Under the pieces are notes generated by a model. The model was given only the letters and a program-made list of their open reading frames with translations. It was not told where the DNA came from and searched no databases. Shown piece by piece: positions 24,355 through 32,567 of a DNA stretch of 42,158 bases. A program made the translations under genes and the position numbers. Every line of letters begins with the position of its first letter. The first letter of the stretch is position 1. The stretch is from Planktothricoides sp. SR001 (lineage in GTDB: Bacteria > Cyanobacteriota > Cyanobacteriia > Cyanobacteriales > Laspinemataceae): the NCBI RefSeq assembly GCF_001276715.1, contig NZ_LIUQ01000034.1, positions 32,098-74,255 on the forward strand, written 5' to 3'.

Positions 24355-25641
24355 TTAGATATTTTTCACCCGATAACCAATGTCTCGGCGACAATAAGCC
24401 CCTTCAAATTCGATACAATCCACAGCCTGATAAGCATTAGCTAAGGCTTCGTCAAAATTACTGCCGATCGCTGTGATGCCTAAAACCCGACCGCCATCAG
24501 TAACGATCTCCCCTTCAGACGAGAGTTTTGTCCCGGCATGAAAAGCGATCGCCCCAGTATCGGCGGCTTTGTCCAAACCGGCGATCGGTTTTCCTTTTTC
24601 ATAACTGCCCGGATAACCGGCGGAAGCCATCACCACACAACCGGCAGCCCCGGGTTTCCATTGAATTGGCAGCATTTGGGCCAAGCGTTTTTCCACACAA
24701 GCCAACATCAAATCTTCTAAGGGGGTTTCCAGCAACGGCAGAATAGCTTGAGTTTCGGGATCCCCAAAGCGACAGTTAAATTCCAACACCTTGAGATCCC
24801 CATTGGGGGCAATCATCAAGCCCGCATAGATAACCCCACAGTAATCAATGCCGCGATCGCGGAAAGCCTTGATCGTCGGTTCAAGCACTTCTTGCTGAAT
24901 TCGTTCTTGGAGGGCGGGGGTGACAATGGGAGTTGGGGTGTATGCACCCATACCGCCCGTATTTGGCCCGGTATCTCCTTCGCCCACTTGTTTATGGTCT
25001 TGAGCCGGTAACAAAGGCACCACCGTTTTCCCATCAGTCAGGGCTAATACCGAAGCCTCTTGACCGGGTAAAAATTCTTCAATCACCACACATTCACCGG
25101 CAGACCCAAAGGCACCGCCAAAGGCTTCCGCGATCGCGGCCTCTGCCTCTGCGATCGTTTGTGCCACCGTCACCCCCTTACCCGCAGCCAAACCATCAGC
25201 CTTAATCACAATTGGCACGCCTTGCTCACGCACATAAGCGATCGCTGCATCCATAAGGGTATGGGTAAACACAGCGGAAGCGGCGGTAGGAATTCCCGCT
25301 TCTTGCATCAAAGCTTTAGCCCAAGACTTACTCGCTTCAAGTTGGGCTCCAGTTTGGGTCGGCCCAAACACTTTCAAATTATGGACTTGAAGAAAATCCG
25401 TAATTCCCAACGCCAGAGGCACTTCAGGCCCCACCACCACCAAAGAAACATCATTGGCCAAAGCACAATCCTTAATCCCTTGGAAGTCATCCACCGCGAA
25501 AGGATAATTTTGGCATCCGGGCATCATCGCCGTCCCCCCATTTCCAGGGGTACAGATCACCTGCTCTACTTTCTTTGATTGCAGCAGTTTCCAAGCCAGG
25601 GCGTGTTCACGCCCTCCATTGCCAACGACTAAAACTTTCAC
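24355..25641 (-). CDS. purD: phosphoribosylamine-glycine ligase (PurD)
   Basis: PurD ligates glycine to phosphoribosylamine with ATP, the second step of purine synthesis. The start region MKVLVVGNGGREHALAWKL is the family N-terminus. The ATP-grasp region follows with PIVIKADGLAAGKGVTVA and ECVVIEEFLPGQEASVLA, then QDHKQVGEGDTGPNTGGMGAYTPTP and LEFNCRFGDPETQ. The longest frame starts at a TTG (25659, 434 aa). The GTG at 25641 begins exactly at the family start and has a GAGG about 8 nt before it, so I place the start there (428 aa). It follows the photolyase gene on the same strand by about 50 bp of heptamer repeat and precedes nblS after a hairpin. Confidence 0.97.
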   Translation of the reverse strand: MKVLVVGNGGREHALAWKLLQSKKVEQVICTPGNGGTAMMPGCQNYPFAVDDFQGIKDCALANDVSLVVVGPEVPLALGITDFLQVHNLKVFGPTQTGAQLEASKSWAKALMQEAGIPTAASAVFTHTLMDAAIAYVREQGVPIVIKADGLAAGKGVTVAQTIAEAEAAIAEAFGGAFGSAGECVVIEEFLPGQEASVLALTDGKTVVPLLPAQDHKQVGEGDTGPNTGGMGAYTPTPIVTPALQERIQQEVLEPTIKAFRDRGIDYCGVIYAGLMIAPNGDLKVLEFNCRFGDPETQAILPLLETPLEDLMLACVEKRLAQMLPIQWKPGAAGCVVMASAGYPGSYEKGKPIAGLDKAADTGAIAFHAGTKLSSEGEIVTDGGRVLGITAIGSNFDEALANAYQAVDCIEFEGAYCRRDIGYRVKNI

Positions 25642-25660
25642 TGGTTTTCCCTCAAACAAT

Positions 25661-25700
25661 TATTCGTTATTCGTTATTTTTTGTTCGTTATTCGTTATTC
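25661..25700. repeat. TTCGTTA heptamer repeats at the end of the photolyase gene
   Basis: Repeats of TTCGTTA lie between purD and the photolyase gene, interrupted by TTTTTTG. The TAA stop of the photolyase gene (25697-25695) lies inside one of the units, so the array abuts or has trimmed the coding end. Confidence 0.75.
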
Positions 25701-27155
25701 TTCGCTGGTGATTTCAGCGTTGTTGAATTTGTTTTGCTGGTAAAGCCGCCTAAACTTCTGCTGCTGCTGTTGGTGATCCACAATTGGCTCTGGATATTTA
25801 GCGGCTTCCCGCTTGTCTGCGGGAATTTTACCCGTGATGAGAAACTTAGGATCCACTCGGCTGAGTTCTGGGAGCCAGCGCAGAATATATTCCGCATCGG
25901 GATCAAATTTTTTCGCCTGAGAAGCGGGGTTAAAAATTCTAATCGGTTTCGGATCCATGCCACTAGAAGCTGTCCATTGCCAACCCCCGTTGTTAGCGGA
26001 CAAGTCCCCATCAATCAGGGTTTGCATAAAGTATTTTTCGCCCCACTGCCAATTGATGATTAAATCTTTGGTCAGGAAACTGGCGACAATCATCCGACAG
26101 CGATTATGCATCCAGCCGGTTTCATTCAGTTGGCGCATGGCCGCATCAACGATCGGATAGCCGGTACGTCCTTCGCACCAAGCTTGAAAATATTCTGGGT
26201 TATTCTCCCAGGGGAAATTTTTCCAGGCAGCGCGGTAGGATCCATCGGCCAATTCCGGGAAATAATACATAATATGTTGATAAAACTCTCGCCAAGCCAG
26301 TTCTTGTTGCCAAGTGCGGATATTACTCCGAGCTTCATCACTGCGGCATTCTTTCCAAGCAGTGTCGATCGCCGCCCAAACATTTCTAATGCCAATCACG
26401 CCAAATTTCAGGGCGGCACTGAGTTGGGAGGTGCCGGGAATATCGGGAAAGTCTCTTTGTTTGTCGTAGGCCAAAATCTTTTTATGACAGAAATCTTCTA
26501 GTTGAAGTTGGGCAGCCTTTTCTCCTGGAGCCTGCACCAATGGCCGATCCCAAATAAATCCTAAGTCCTTGGCCTTGGGAAGGCGATCGATCGCCCCCGC
26601 ATTTTTGGCGGAGGCCAACTCTTCGGCACTCAAACCCGTCATTGAGGCGATCGCGGGCATGGGTTCCGACTTATTTTTTCGACTCCAATTTTTCCAAAAC
26701 GGTGTATAAACCGTGTAGGGTTTGCCCTTCCCAGTCAGCACCATTCCCGGTGGTAATAGAAGCTGATCCCAAAAAGTGTTGACTTCGATGCCTTTTTCAC
26801 TCAGGGCTGCTTCCACCTTTTGATCCCGTTTTTTAGAGTAAGGCTCAACATCAGAATTCCAATAAACCGCTTGTGCCCCCAATGCAGCGGCTAATGATGG
26901 GATCGCTCGTTCGGGTTGGCCATGAAGAATCAACAACTGACTCCCCATCTTGGCATAGTTTTCCTGCAATTCTTGCAAGCTATCCAGAGCATAGGCCATC
27001 CTTGCCGGTGCCACGTCATCTCTCTCTAAAATATTCGGATCTAGGCAGAATATACCCACAACTTTGGGACTAACCTTGCGAGCATTTGTCAGTCCCACGT
27101 TGTCGGTTATGCGTAGATCCCGCCGGTGCCAAAATAAAATTACGCTATCAGCCAT
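25695..27155 (-). CDS. phrA: deoxyribodipyrimidine photo-lyase (CPD photolyase)
   Basis: This enzyme uses blue light and FADH- to split cyclobutane pyrimidine dimers. The 486-residue protein has the N-terminal antenna domain (MADSVILFWHRRDLRITDN) and the C-terminal FAD domain, including WQQELAWREFYQHIMYY, WMHNRCRMIVASFLTKDL, WQWGEKYF and DGDLSANNGGWQWTASSG, then DPKPIRIFNP. This is the class I CPD photolyase pattern seen in cyanobacteria, many of which use a deazaflavin antenna; cryptochrome-DASH motifs are absent. The Trp residues needed for photoreduction and dimer contact appear present. The stop lies inside a heptamer repeat. It is probably co-directional with purD but not clearly one operon. 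Confidence 0.93.
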   Translation of the reverse strand: MADSVILFWHRRDLRITDNVGLTNARKVSPKVVGIFCLDPNILERDDVAPARMAYALDSLQELQENYAKMGSQLLILHGQPERAIPSLAAALGAQAVYWNSDVEPYSKKRDQKVEAALSEKGIEVNTFWDQLLLPPGMVLTGKGKPYTVYTPFWKNWSRKNKSEPMPAIASMTGLSAEELASAKNAGAIDRLPKAKDLGFIWDRPLVQAPGEKAAQLQLEDFCHKKILAYDKQRDFPDIPGTSQLSAALKFGVIGIRNVWAAIDTAWKECRSDEARSNIRTWQQELAWREFYQHIMYYFPELADGSYRAAWKNFPWENNPEYFQAWCEGRTGYPIVDAAMRQLNETGWMHNRCRMIVASFLTKDLIINWQWGEKYFMQTLIDGDLSANNGGWQWTASSGMDPKPIRIFNPASQAKKFDPDAEYILRWLPELSRVDPKFLITGKIPADKREAAKYPEPIVDHQQQQQKFRRLYQQNKFNNAEITSEE

Positions 27156-27448
27156 TAGCCTACATACGCTGAAATTCCTAAACTGTTAATCCTAGCATAT
27201 TTTTGTGCCAATTTTCGGCAGAAATACAGGATTGGTCAGAATTGAGGGGCAGAGGAGCCCGCCGTCGGCAGAGGAGATGAGGAAGTGAATAGTGAATAGT
27301 GAATAGTGAATAGTGAATAGTGATAATTCTTTTGTACGGGCGAATGGCCATTCGCCCGTACGACTTTTCACTTTCCCCTGCTCCCCCACACCCTACACCG
27401 ATGGCGGCCCTACACCCTACACCCTACACCCCTCCTGGGTTAATTAGG
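27156..27448. repeat. mixed repeat spacer: two heptamer arrays and a palindrome
   Basis: The spacer contains a GGCAGAGGAG direct repeat flanking CCCGCCGTC (27248-27276) and five copies of AGTGAAT (27284-27318). A perfect 28-bp palindrome follows (27334-27361, arm GTACGGGCGAATGG). Then CCCTACA units (27391-27428) are interrupted by CCGATGGCGG at 27398-27407. It contains no gene. Confidence 0.85.
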
Positions 27449-27997
27449 TTAAGTTAAAAAAGGACGAGCCAAGAAAAAACTAGCGATAGATTTAGCATCG
27501 ATCAGTTCACCGCCTAAAATGGCTTTTTCTAATTCTTGAGGAGACATAAACACGAGTTCGATATCCTCATCATCATCTTGGGCGGGTGGGTTCGGTAATT
27601 TTTCTAAATTTTTGGCTAAGAAAGCATAGATAATTTCGTCAGAATAACCGGGGGCTAAGACAAATTGACCTAAGTTTTTCCAACTATGGGCGCGGTAGCC
27701 GGTTTCTTCTTCGATTTCCCGTTTTACTGTGGTTTCTGGGTCTTCATCATGTTCTAAAGTTCCCGCCGGAAATTCTAAAATCCGCGATTCTACCGCAAAA
27801 CGATATTGTCTTAACAGGATGAGTTTGCCATTGTTGGTGACTGGAATACAAAGGGCACCACCGGGATGCCGGATACATTCCCATTCTCCTTCTACACCAT
27901 TGGGCAAGCGGAGAAGATTGACATCAAAACCAAATTTTCGTCCAGAATAAGATAAACGATGTTTGATCAGTTGTGGTGGTTCTTTACCAATTGACAT
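27449..27997 (-). CDS. Nudix hydrolase, ADP-ribose pyrophosphatase-like
   Basis: The 182-residue protein has a perfect Nudix box (residues 79-101, GTLEHDEDP then REIEEETGY; pattern Gx5Ex7REUxEExGU). The preceding EFPAG is typical of ADP-ribose/NDP-sugar pyrophosphatases. The N-terminal strands (GFDVNLLRLPNG, GGALCIPVTNNGKLILLRQYR) fit that subgroup. It would hydrolyse a nucleoside diphosphate linked to another group, most likely ADP-ribose, with Mg2+. The ATG at 27997 gives the complete fold. It stands alone, about 170 bp from the HMA gene. Class is confident, exact substrate inferred. Confidence 0.9.
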   Translation of the reverse strand: MSIGKEPPQLIKHRLSYSGRKFGFDVNLLRLPNGVEGEWECIRHPGGALCIPVTNNGKLILLRQYRFAVESRILEFPAGTLEHDEDPETTVKREIEEETGYRAHSWKNLGQFVLAPGYSDEIIYAFLAKNLEKLPNPPAQDDDEDIELVFMSPQELEKAILGGELIDAKSIASFFLARPFLT

Positions 27998-28169
27998 AGA
28001 ATTGTTTCGGGTTAGGTTGTTTGAAAAAATCTATTTTTACTGTAGCGGGCGCTATCGGTAAAATCAAGCATCAATATTCTTGATAATTTTGATTTATGCT
28101 GATTTTTACGCTGAGTTTGATGCTGAGTTTGATGCTGAGTTTGACTCAGATTTATTAGTTTATAATCGG
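27998..28169. repeat. 12-bp tandem repeat between Nudix and HMA genes
   Basis: CTGAGTTTGATG repeats about three times at 28111-28146, the last copy ending in ACT. The rest of the 172-bp spacer should hold the Nudix gene promoter. Confidence 0.75.
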
Positions 28170-28370
28170 TTATTCAACCGTATGACCGGCAGCAGCGATC
28201 GCCTCTTTAATTGCGGTTTCTGAAGCCTGAGTTTCTACCTGAACAACTTTGGTGGATAAATCAATGGTGACTTCGGATCCGGCATCGACATTTTTGATGG
28301 TATTGGTGACAGTTTTGGCACAAACTTCACAAACCATTGAAGTCACCTTCATTTCCAGGGTCATGGTCAA
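28170..28370 (-). CDS. heavy-metal-associated (HMA) domain protein
   Basis: The 66-residue protein is a single HMA domain with the metal-binding loop MVCEVC (Cys14 and Cys17) and the usual beta-alpha-beta-beta-alpha-beta pattern (VTIDLSTKVVQVETQA, IKEAIAAAGHTVE). Such proteins shuttle Cu(I) or another soft metal to P-type ATPases. The Cys pair is followed by Ala-Lys-Thr as in CopZ/Atx1-like proteins. No copper ATPase gene is in the window. It is transcribed alone with a short leader containing GGAGGA (28377-28372 region). Metal specificity is inferred. Confidence 0.85.
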   Translation of the reverse strand: MTMTLEMKVTSMVCEVCAKTVTNTIKNVDAGSEVTIDLSTKVVQVETQASETAIKEAIAAAGHTVE

Positions 28371-28672
28371 TCCTCCGCAAGGGTGATAAATTGTTGGGCT
28401 GCCAAATTAATTGATGACAGGAGATTTTTCGCTCTTTTATATCCCGGAACAGTTTAGCATTTATTACAAGGCAGGCGATCGCTGTTCATCAGATAATTTT
28501 TGACAAATAAAGATCAATCATATCGTAGGTCATCTATTCTACTTGGGGAAACCCCAAGACCCTACTGGCTTCGGAATTCAGGAGATCGCTCTTGAAGCTA
28601 TTGCATATAAAGAATTTTGGCGATCGCGCCATCCATCCCTGCCCGTAAAAATCAAAGCCCATCTTTGGGTTA
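28371..28672. other. divergent spacer before the WD40 gene
   Basis: The 302-bp spacer lies between the HMA gene (minus) and the WD40 gene (plus). It contains HIP1 octamers and no distinct repeat. An open frame beginning at 28543 runs into the WD40 gene in another frame and looks fortuitous. The WD40 frame is open back to 28649, encoding a hydrophobic lead-in (PIFGLVMVALTWVGVQIY). Confidence 0.4.
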
Positions 28673-29893
28673 GTGATGGTGGCGTTGACTTGGGTGGGGG
28701 TGCAGATTTATCAGTCTACGCGATCGCCCCTAATGATTGATTCGACGAGCACCAACATTCCCACAACCACACCGGATCCCACGCCGACGCCCGATGCCAC
28801 ACCCACGCCAGATCCCACGCCAGATCCCACGCCAGATCCCACGCCAGATCCCACGCCAGATCCCACACCAGATCCCACGCCAGATCCCACGCCAGATCCC
28901 ACACCAGATCCCACACCAGATCCCACACCAGATCCCACGCCCACCCCAGATCCCTTACCAGATAGCGAAAATACCAAGCCGCCAGAAGTGGTGAAGAATA
29001 CCGCCGGAAATTTTCAGGCCAAGATGACGATCGCCGCTCACCAAAAGCCGGTTGCTTCAGTGGCGATTAGCCAAAACGGTGAAGTAATTGCCACAGGTGG
29101 GTCAGATAATGATGTTAAACTTTGGGATCTGAAAACGGGAAAGGAAATTAATCGATTTTCTCAACATTTGGGCAATGTTTGGGCAGTGGCAATTAGTCCC
29201 GATAGTCAAACGGTGGCTAGTGGCAGTGCCGACACTAAAATTATGTTGTGGGATGTGAAAACTGGCAAATTAAAGCAGACATTATTTGGACATACGGATC
29301 AAGTCCATGCGATCGCCTGGAGTCCTGACGGTCAAACTTTAGCCAGTGGTTCTGGTGGGGTCGGTAAAGATTTTTCCGTGCGGCTTTGGGACGTGGCAAG
29401 TGGTAAAGAAACCGCAGTTTTAAAAGGTCATAATGACCGAGTATATGCGATCGCTTTTAGTGCCGATGGCGACAAATTAGCCACCGGGAGTCTGGATAAA
29501 ACGATTAATATTTGGGATAGTAAAAGTGGAGAAATATTACAAACTTTAGATGGCAGTAAATTCTCCGTTGACTCTTTATTATTTACTCCCAATGGCCAGA
29601 GTTTAATTAGTAGTGACTATCTGGATATTAAAGTTTGGAATTTAAATACAGGGGAGGCGAATACCCTCAAAGGTCATCGGGATGTGATTAATGCGATCGC
29701 CCTGAGTAATGATGGCCAATATTTAGCCACTGCGAGTAAAGATAAAACGGTTAAATTATGGGATTTAGCCAGTGGCAAAGAAATAGCTACACTGACAGGA
29801 CATAACCAAGAAGTGCGTGCTGTTGCCTTCAGAGATGGTTATTTAGTCAGTGGGGATACGGAAGGAAAAATGAAAATCTGGACTAAACAGTAA
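28673..29893 (+). CDS. WD40-repeat protein with Pro-Asp-Pro-Thr linker
   Basis: The 406-residue protein has three parts: a short hydrophobic N-terminus (MVALTWVGVQIY), a long linker of Pro-Asp-Pro-Thr repeats (about 33-93) and a seven-blade WD40 propeller (about 115-406). Blades follow the pattern HxxxVxxVAxSPDGxxLASGSxDxxxxLWD; the last is EVRAVAFRDGYLVSGDTEG. Seven blades close one propeller, a scaffold for protein binding. The start is unclear. GTG 28673 or ATG 28676 cuts into a membrane-helix-like segment whose frame is open back to 28649, so a rare start codon further upstream is possible. A bidirectional hairpin follows the stop. A fragment of a similar gene lies at 20.1-20.4 kb. Confidence 0.85.
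   Translation: MMVALTWVGVQIYQSTRSPLMIDSTSTNIPTTTPDPTPTPDATPTPDPTPDPTPDPTPDPTPDPTPDPTPDPTPDPTPDPTPDPTPDPTPTPDPLPDSENTKPPEVVKNTAGNFQAKMTIAAHQKPVASVAISQNGEVIATGGSDNDVKLWDLKTGKEINRFSQHLGNVWAVAISPDSQTVASGSADTKIMLWDVKTGKLKQTLFGHTDQVHAIAWSPDGQTLASGSGGVGKDFSVRLWDVASGKETAVLKGHNDRVYAIAFSADGDKLATGSLDKTINIWDSKSGEILQTLDGSKFSVDSLLFTPNGQSLISSDYLDIKVWNLNTGEANTLKGHRDVINAIALSNDGQYLATASKDKTVKLWDLASGKEIATLTGHNQEVRAVAFRDGYLVSGDTEGKMKIWTKQ
28781..28955. repeat. coding minisatellite, 12-bp CCAGATCCCACG
   Basis: A 12-bp unit (CCAGATCCCACG or CCAGATCCCACA) repeats about eleven times inside the WD40 gene and encodes Pro-Asp-Pro-Thr. Both ends are degenerate (CCACACCC, GCCCACCCC). Copy number is likely to vary between strains. 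Confidence 0.9.
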
Positions 29894-29910
29894 ACGGCTG
29901 CAAAAAACCG

Positions 29911-29973
29911 AAACCGGGTTTAGGTTGACTGGGCAATCTATGGGCGATTTTGCGACGAGAATAAACCCGGTTT
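29911..29973. terminator. convergent terminator with AAACCGGGTTTA stem
   Basis: AAACCGGGTTTA (29911-29922) and TAAACCCGGTTT (29962-29973) are perfect inverted repeats, followed by a T run to 29977 on the plus strand. They lie between the convergent WD40 and Ser/Thr kinase genes. The same core recurs in terminators at 20.4 and 39.0 kb. Confidence 0.75.
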
Positions 29974-29979
29974 TTTTGC

Positions 29980-31437
29980 TTATAAAATATCAGACAAAAA
30001 TTTATACACCAGGCGAAATAAAGCCGTCACTGCTGTGGCACATAAAGCCCCAAACATGGGAACCAAAATTATTTGACTAGCAGGATTTCCTCGTAAAGGG
30101 GGAATAAAAAAGACAATTGCTAAAGAAATTACCGCAATAATTAACAAATCGTATTTTTCAATAATCCGTCGATTTTGGGCAAAGAATAAACCTGCCAAAA
30201 TTCCCAACCAAAGCAAGGTACTCACAGCAGGAACCTTAATTAAATTGCCGATCGCCACTAACAGCAAACCGCCTTCAAACCCGGTAAATGCCGCCCCGGT
30301 TAAGACTTCTAGGGTAGAAAATTGACCAGACTGAGAGGCGATCGGGGAAACGTTAACTGGAGATGGGGGTAGGGTTGGCTGTACCGGAACCGGCAGATTA
30401 GACGGAGGGTTGACCGTTGGCTGGGGATTTGGCGGAGGTATGATGGTGGGGTTGACGGGTTGGGTTGGCTTTTGTGGGATTGGAGCATCGAGAGCCCCTA
30501 GGACTTGTTCCGCAGAAGCATAGCGATCGCTCGGTGTGGGCAAAAGCATTTTATCCAGCACATCCCCTAAGTGATTAGATACTTGGACATACTTGCGCCA
30601 ATCCCACTGATTAGTATAAGAATCAAAAAGTTCTTGGGGCGGTTTGCCGGTGAATAACATAATACAAGTCACCGCTAACGCATATAAATCTGTAGAGGGA
30701 AAAACACTGCGACCGGCCATTTGTTCTGGGGGCGCAAAACCCATAGAATAAATCCCCGTGGATCGACCCGCCCCACCGCTGGCAGCGGCTTGGGTGACTT
30801 GTTTCACCGCCCCAAAATCTAACAAGAAAAGACGACCGGAAGTGCGATCGCGCATAATATTAGAAGGCTTAATATCTCGGTGAATCACCTCATGCTCGTG
30901 AACAAACTTAAGAATCTTCAAAATCCCTTTCAGGACTTCTAAGACTTCTGGTTCAGAAAACTGACCTTTTTGGGCTAATTCTTCTTCAAGATTCTGACCA
31001 TCAATAAATTCTTGAACCAGATAAAAATATTGTTCAGATTTTTTAGATTTCCACCCAGACGCTTCTAAAGGAAAATAAGCCAACAAATCTGGAATTGCCG
31101 GATGTTTTCTGCCTAAATTGTCCAGCACCACCGCTTCGCGTTCAAATAAACTTAAAGCCAGTTCCATTTGTTGTGGACTCAAATCTCCAGCGGGCTGAAA
31201 TTGTTTCACCACACATTCACGCATTCCGGGGGAGCGGCGATCGAAAGCCAAAAAAGCAGCCCCAAATCCTCCTTGTCCTAAGAGTCTTTGCGGCAGATAT
31301 CGACCATCTAAAATTAGAGTCATGCCACAAGTTGTACAATATTTTTGTTGAACCGTTTTTAAAGTCTGATGATTATCAAGGTCAGCAAAATCATTGTTGG
31401 GACGAGAACAACCCGGACGAGTACAGAAAATCTTCAT
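29980..31437 (-). CDS. serine/threonine protein kinase with N-terminal zinc-ribbon-like motif
   Basis: This Hanks-type kinase begins with a four-Cys motif (IFCTRPGC, about 25 residues, then KYCTTCG) typical of many cyanobacterial kinases. The kinase domain follows: LLGQGGFGAAFLA (P-loop), Lys in ECVVKQF, HRDIKPSNIM (catalytic loop), LLDFGAVK (Mg-binding) and FAPPEQMAGR (APE-like). A Pro-rich linker follows. About four C-terminal hydrophobic helices (LLLVAIGNL, LLWLGILAGLFFA, LLIIAVISLAIVFFI, IILVPMFGALCATAVTALF) suggest membrane attachment. The longest frame starts at a TTG (31494). ATG 31437 starts exactly at the Cys motif (MKIFCTRPGC) and is the better start (485 aa). Substrates unknown. 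Confidence 0.9.
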   Translation of the reverse strand: MKIFCTRPGCSRPNNDFADLDNHQTLKTVQQKYCTTCGMTLILDGRYLPQRLLGQGGFGAAFLAFDRRSPGMRECVVKQFQPAGDLSPQQMELALSLFEREAVVLDNLGRKHPAIPDLLAYFPLEASGWKSKKSEQYFYLVQEFIDGQNLEEELAQKGQFSEPEVLEVLKGILKILKFVHEHEVIHRDIKPSNIMRDRTSGRLFLLDFGAVKQVTQAAASGGAGRSTGIYSMGFAPPEQMAGRSVFPSTDLYALAVTCIMLFTGKPPQELFDSYTNQWDWRKYVQVSNHLGDVLDKMLLPTPSDRYASAEQVLGALDAPIPQKPTQPVNPTIIPPPNPQPTVNPPSNLPVPVQPTLPPSPVNVSPIASQSGQFSTLEVLTGAAFTGFEGGLLLVAIGNLIKVPAVSTLLWLGILAGLFFAQNRRIIEKYDLLIIAVISLAIVFFIPPLRGNPASQIILVPMFGALCATAVTALFRLVYKFLSDIL

Positions 31438-31535
31438 AACTTTTGGCAATTCACGAGGGTATTTTTTGGCACTTTCCTGACCGTTGACAGTCAACAGTCA
31501 CCAGACAACTGGCAACGGTCAACAGTTAATAAAAG

Positions 31536-32567
31536 TCAGCGATTATTTAAATTAGAAGCATCCTCCTCCCCAGGGTCAGATAGATCGTCGGCGATCGCTG
31601 TTGCTGAGGCTGAGGACTGTCCCGGTTCATTCTCAAACCATTTCGGGGCAGCACCAAACTGAGGCAAAATTTCCCGACTAAATGCCTCGGCTGCTTTAGA
31701 ACGATAGCGATTCGGATTGACCATTACCCATAAAATTCGTTTAACTTCCACTTCATGAATCGTCACTCGGTGCAACATCCCCATTTGCAACTCTTTCTCG
31801 ATCGCGGAAATTGAGACAAAAGCGGCGCCTAAACCGGACTGAACGGCATTTTTAATTGCTTCAATAGAGTTTAACTCCATTTCCACTTTTAACCGCCTGG
31901 TGTCAATTTCATAGCGAGTGAGAACTTGATCGATCACTTTTCTAATGGTTGATTGAGAGTCTAGGGTAATAAACTCTAATTTATAAAGATCATCTTTATC
32001 GATGGTGTTTAATTTCGCCATCGGATGAGATACTGGCACGATCAGGGCTAATTCATCTTCGGCATAAGACTGCACTTTCAGAGAGTCTTGTAATTCCGTG
32101 GGGACTTCACCGCCCACGATCGCCAAATCCACTTGTCCATTGGCCACACTCCAAGCCGTCCGACGAGTCGAGTGAACATGGAGTTGTACCGCCACATCAG
32201 GATAGTGCTTGCGGAACATTCCAATCATTCGAGGCAACAGATAAGTTCCCGTAGTTTGGGAGGCACCGATAATCAAGGTGCCACCTTGGAGATTTTGTAA
32301 ATCTTCAATCGCCCGACAAGTTTCCTGACAAAGACCGAGAATTTTTTCACCATAGCTGAGTAACAAGTGACCCGCTTCGGTCAGCTGCGCCCTTCGGCCT
32401 CCTCGGTCGAACAATGGCACATCTAGCTGTCGCTCTAAGTTTTGTACTTGCAGACTGATGGCTGGCTGGGAGACAAATAAACTATCCGCAGCGCGTTTAA
32501 AGCTTCCCTCCGCAGAAATTGCTTTGAGAATGCGTAACTGATCTAAAGTAAAAGGAATATCCGACAT
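31536..32567 (-). CDS. rbcR: LysR-type regulator RbcR
   Basis: The 343-residue LysR-type transcription factor has a winged HTH (about 7-66, [20 protein letters not shown] then [16 protein letters not shown]) and a periplasmic-binding-protein-like effector domain ([20 protein letters not shown] to about 300). The sequence pattern fits the cyanobacterial/plastid RbcR (Ycf30) group, which controls RuBisCO and carbon-fixation genes in response to metabolites. The close paralogues CcmR/NdhR and CmpR are alternatives. Residues 310-343 form an acidic, Ser/Ala-rich tail. It lies near ndhF/ndhD, which face away on the other strand. The 732-bp upstream spacer is repeat-rich. Confidence 0.85.
   Translation of the reverse strand: MSDIPFTLDQLRILKAISAEGSFKRAADSLFVSQPAISLQVQNLERQLDVPLFDRGGRRAQLTEAGHLLLSYGEKILGLCQETCRAIEDLQNLQGGTLIIGASQTTGTYLLPRMIGMFRKHYPDVAVQLHVHSTRRTAWSVANGQVDLAIVGGEVPTELQDSLKVQSYAEDELALIVPVSHPMAKLNTIDKDDLYKLEFITLDSQSTIRKVIDQVLTRYEIDTRRLKVEMELNSIEAIKNAVQSGLGAAFVSISAIEKELQMGMLHRVTIHEVEVKRILWVMVNPNRYRSKAAEAFSREILPQFGAAPKWFENEPGQSSASATAIADDLSDPGEEDASNLNNR

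Noticed and set aside
28543-28740. 65-codon frame before and into the WD40 gene
   Set aside because: It overlaps the well-supported WD40 frame, has no family resemblance, and the WD40 frame explains the overlap better.
28711-28977. Antisense frame of Gly-Ser-Gly-Val repeats
   Set aside because: It is the mirror of the Pro-Asp-Pro-Thr coding minisatellite on the other strand.
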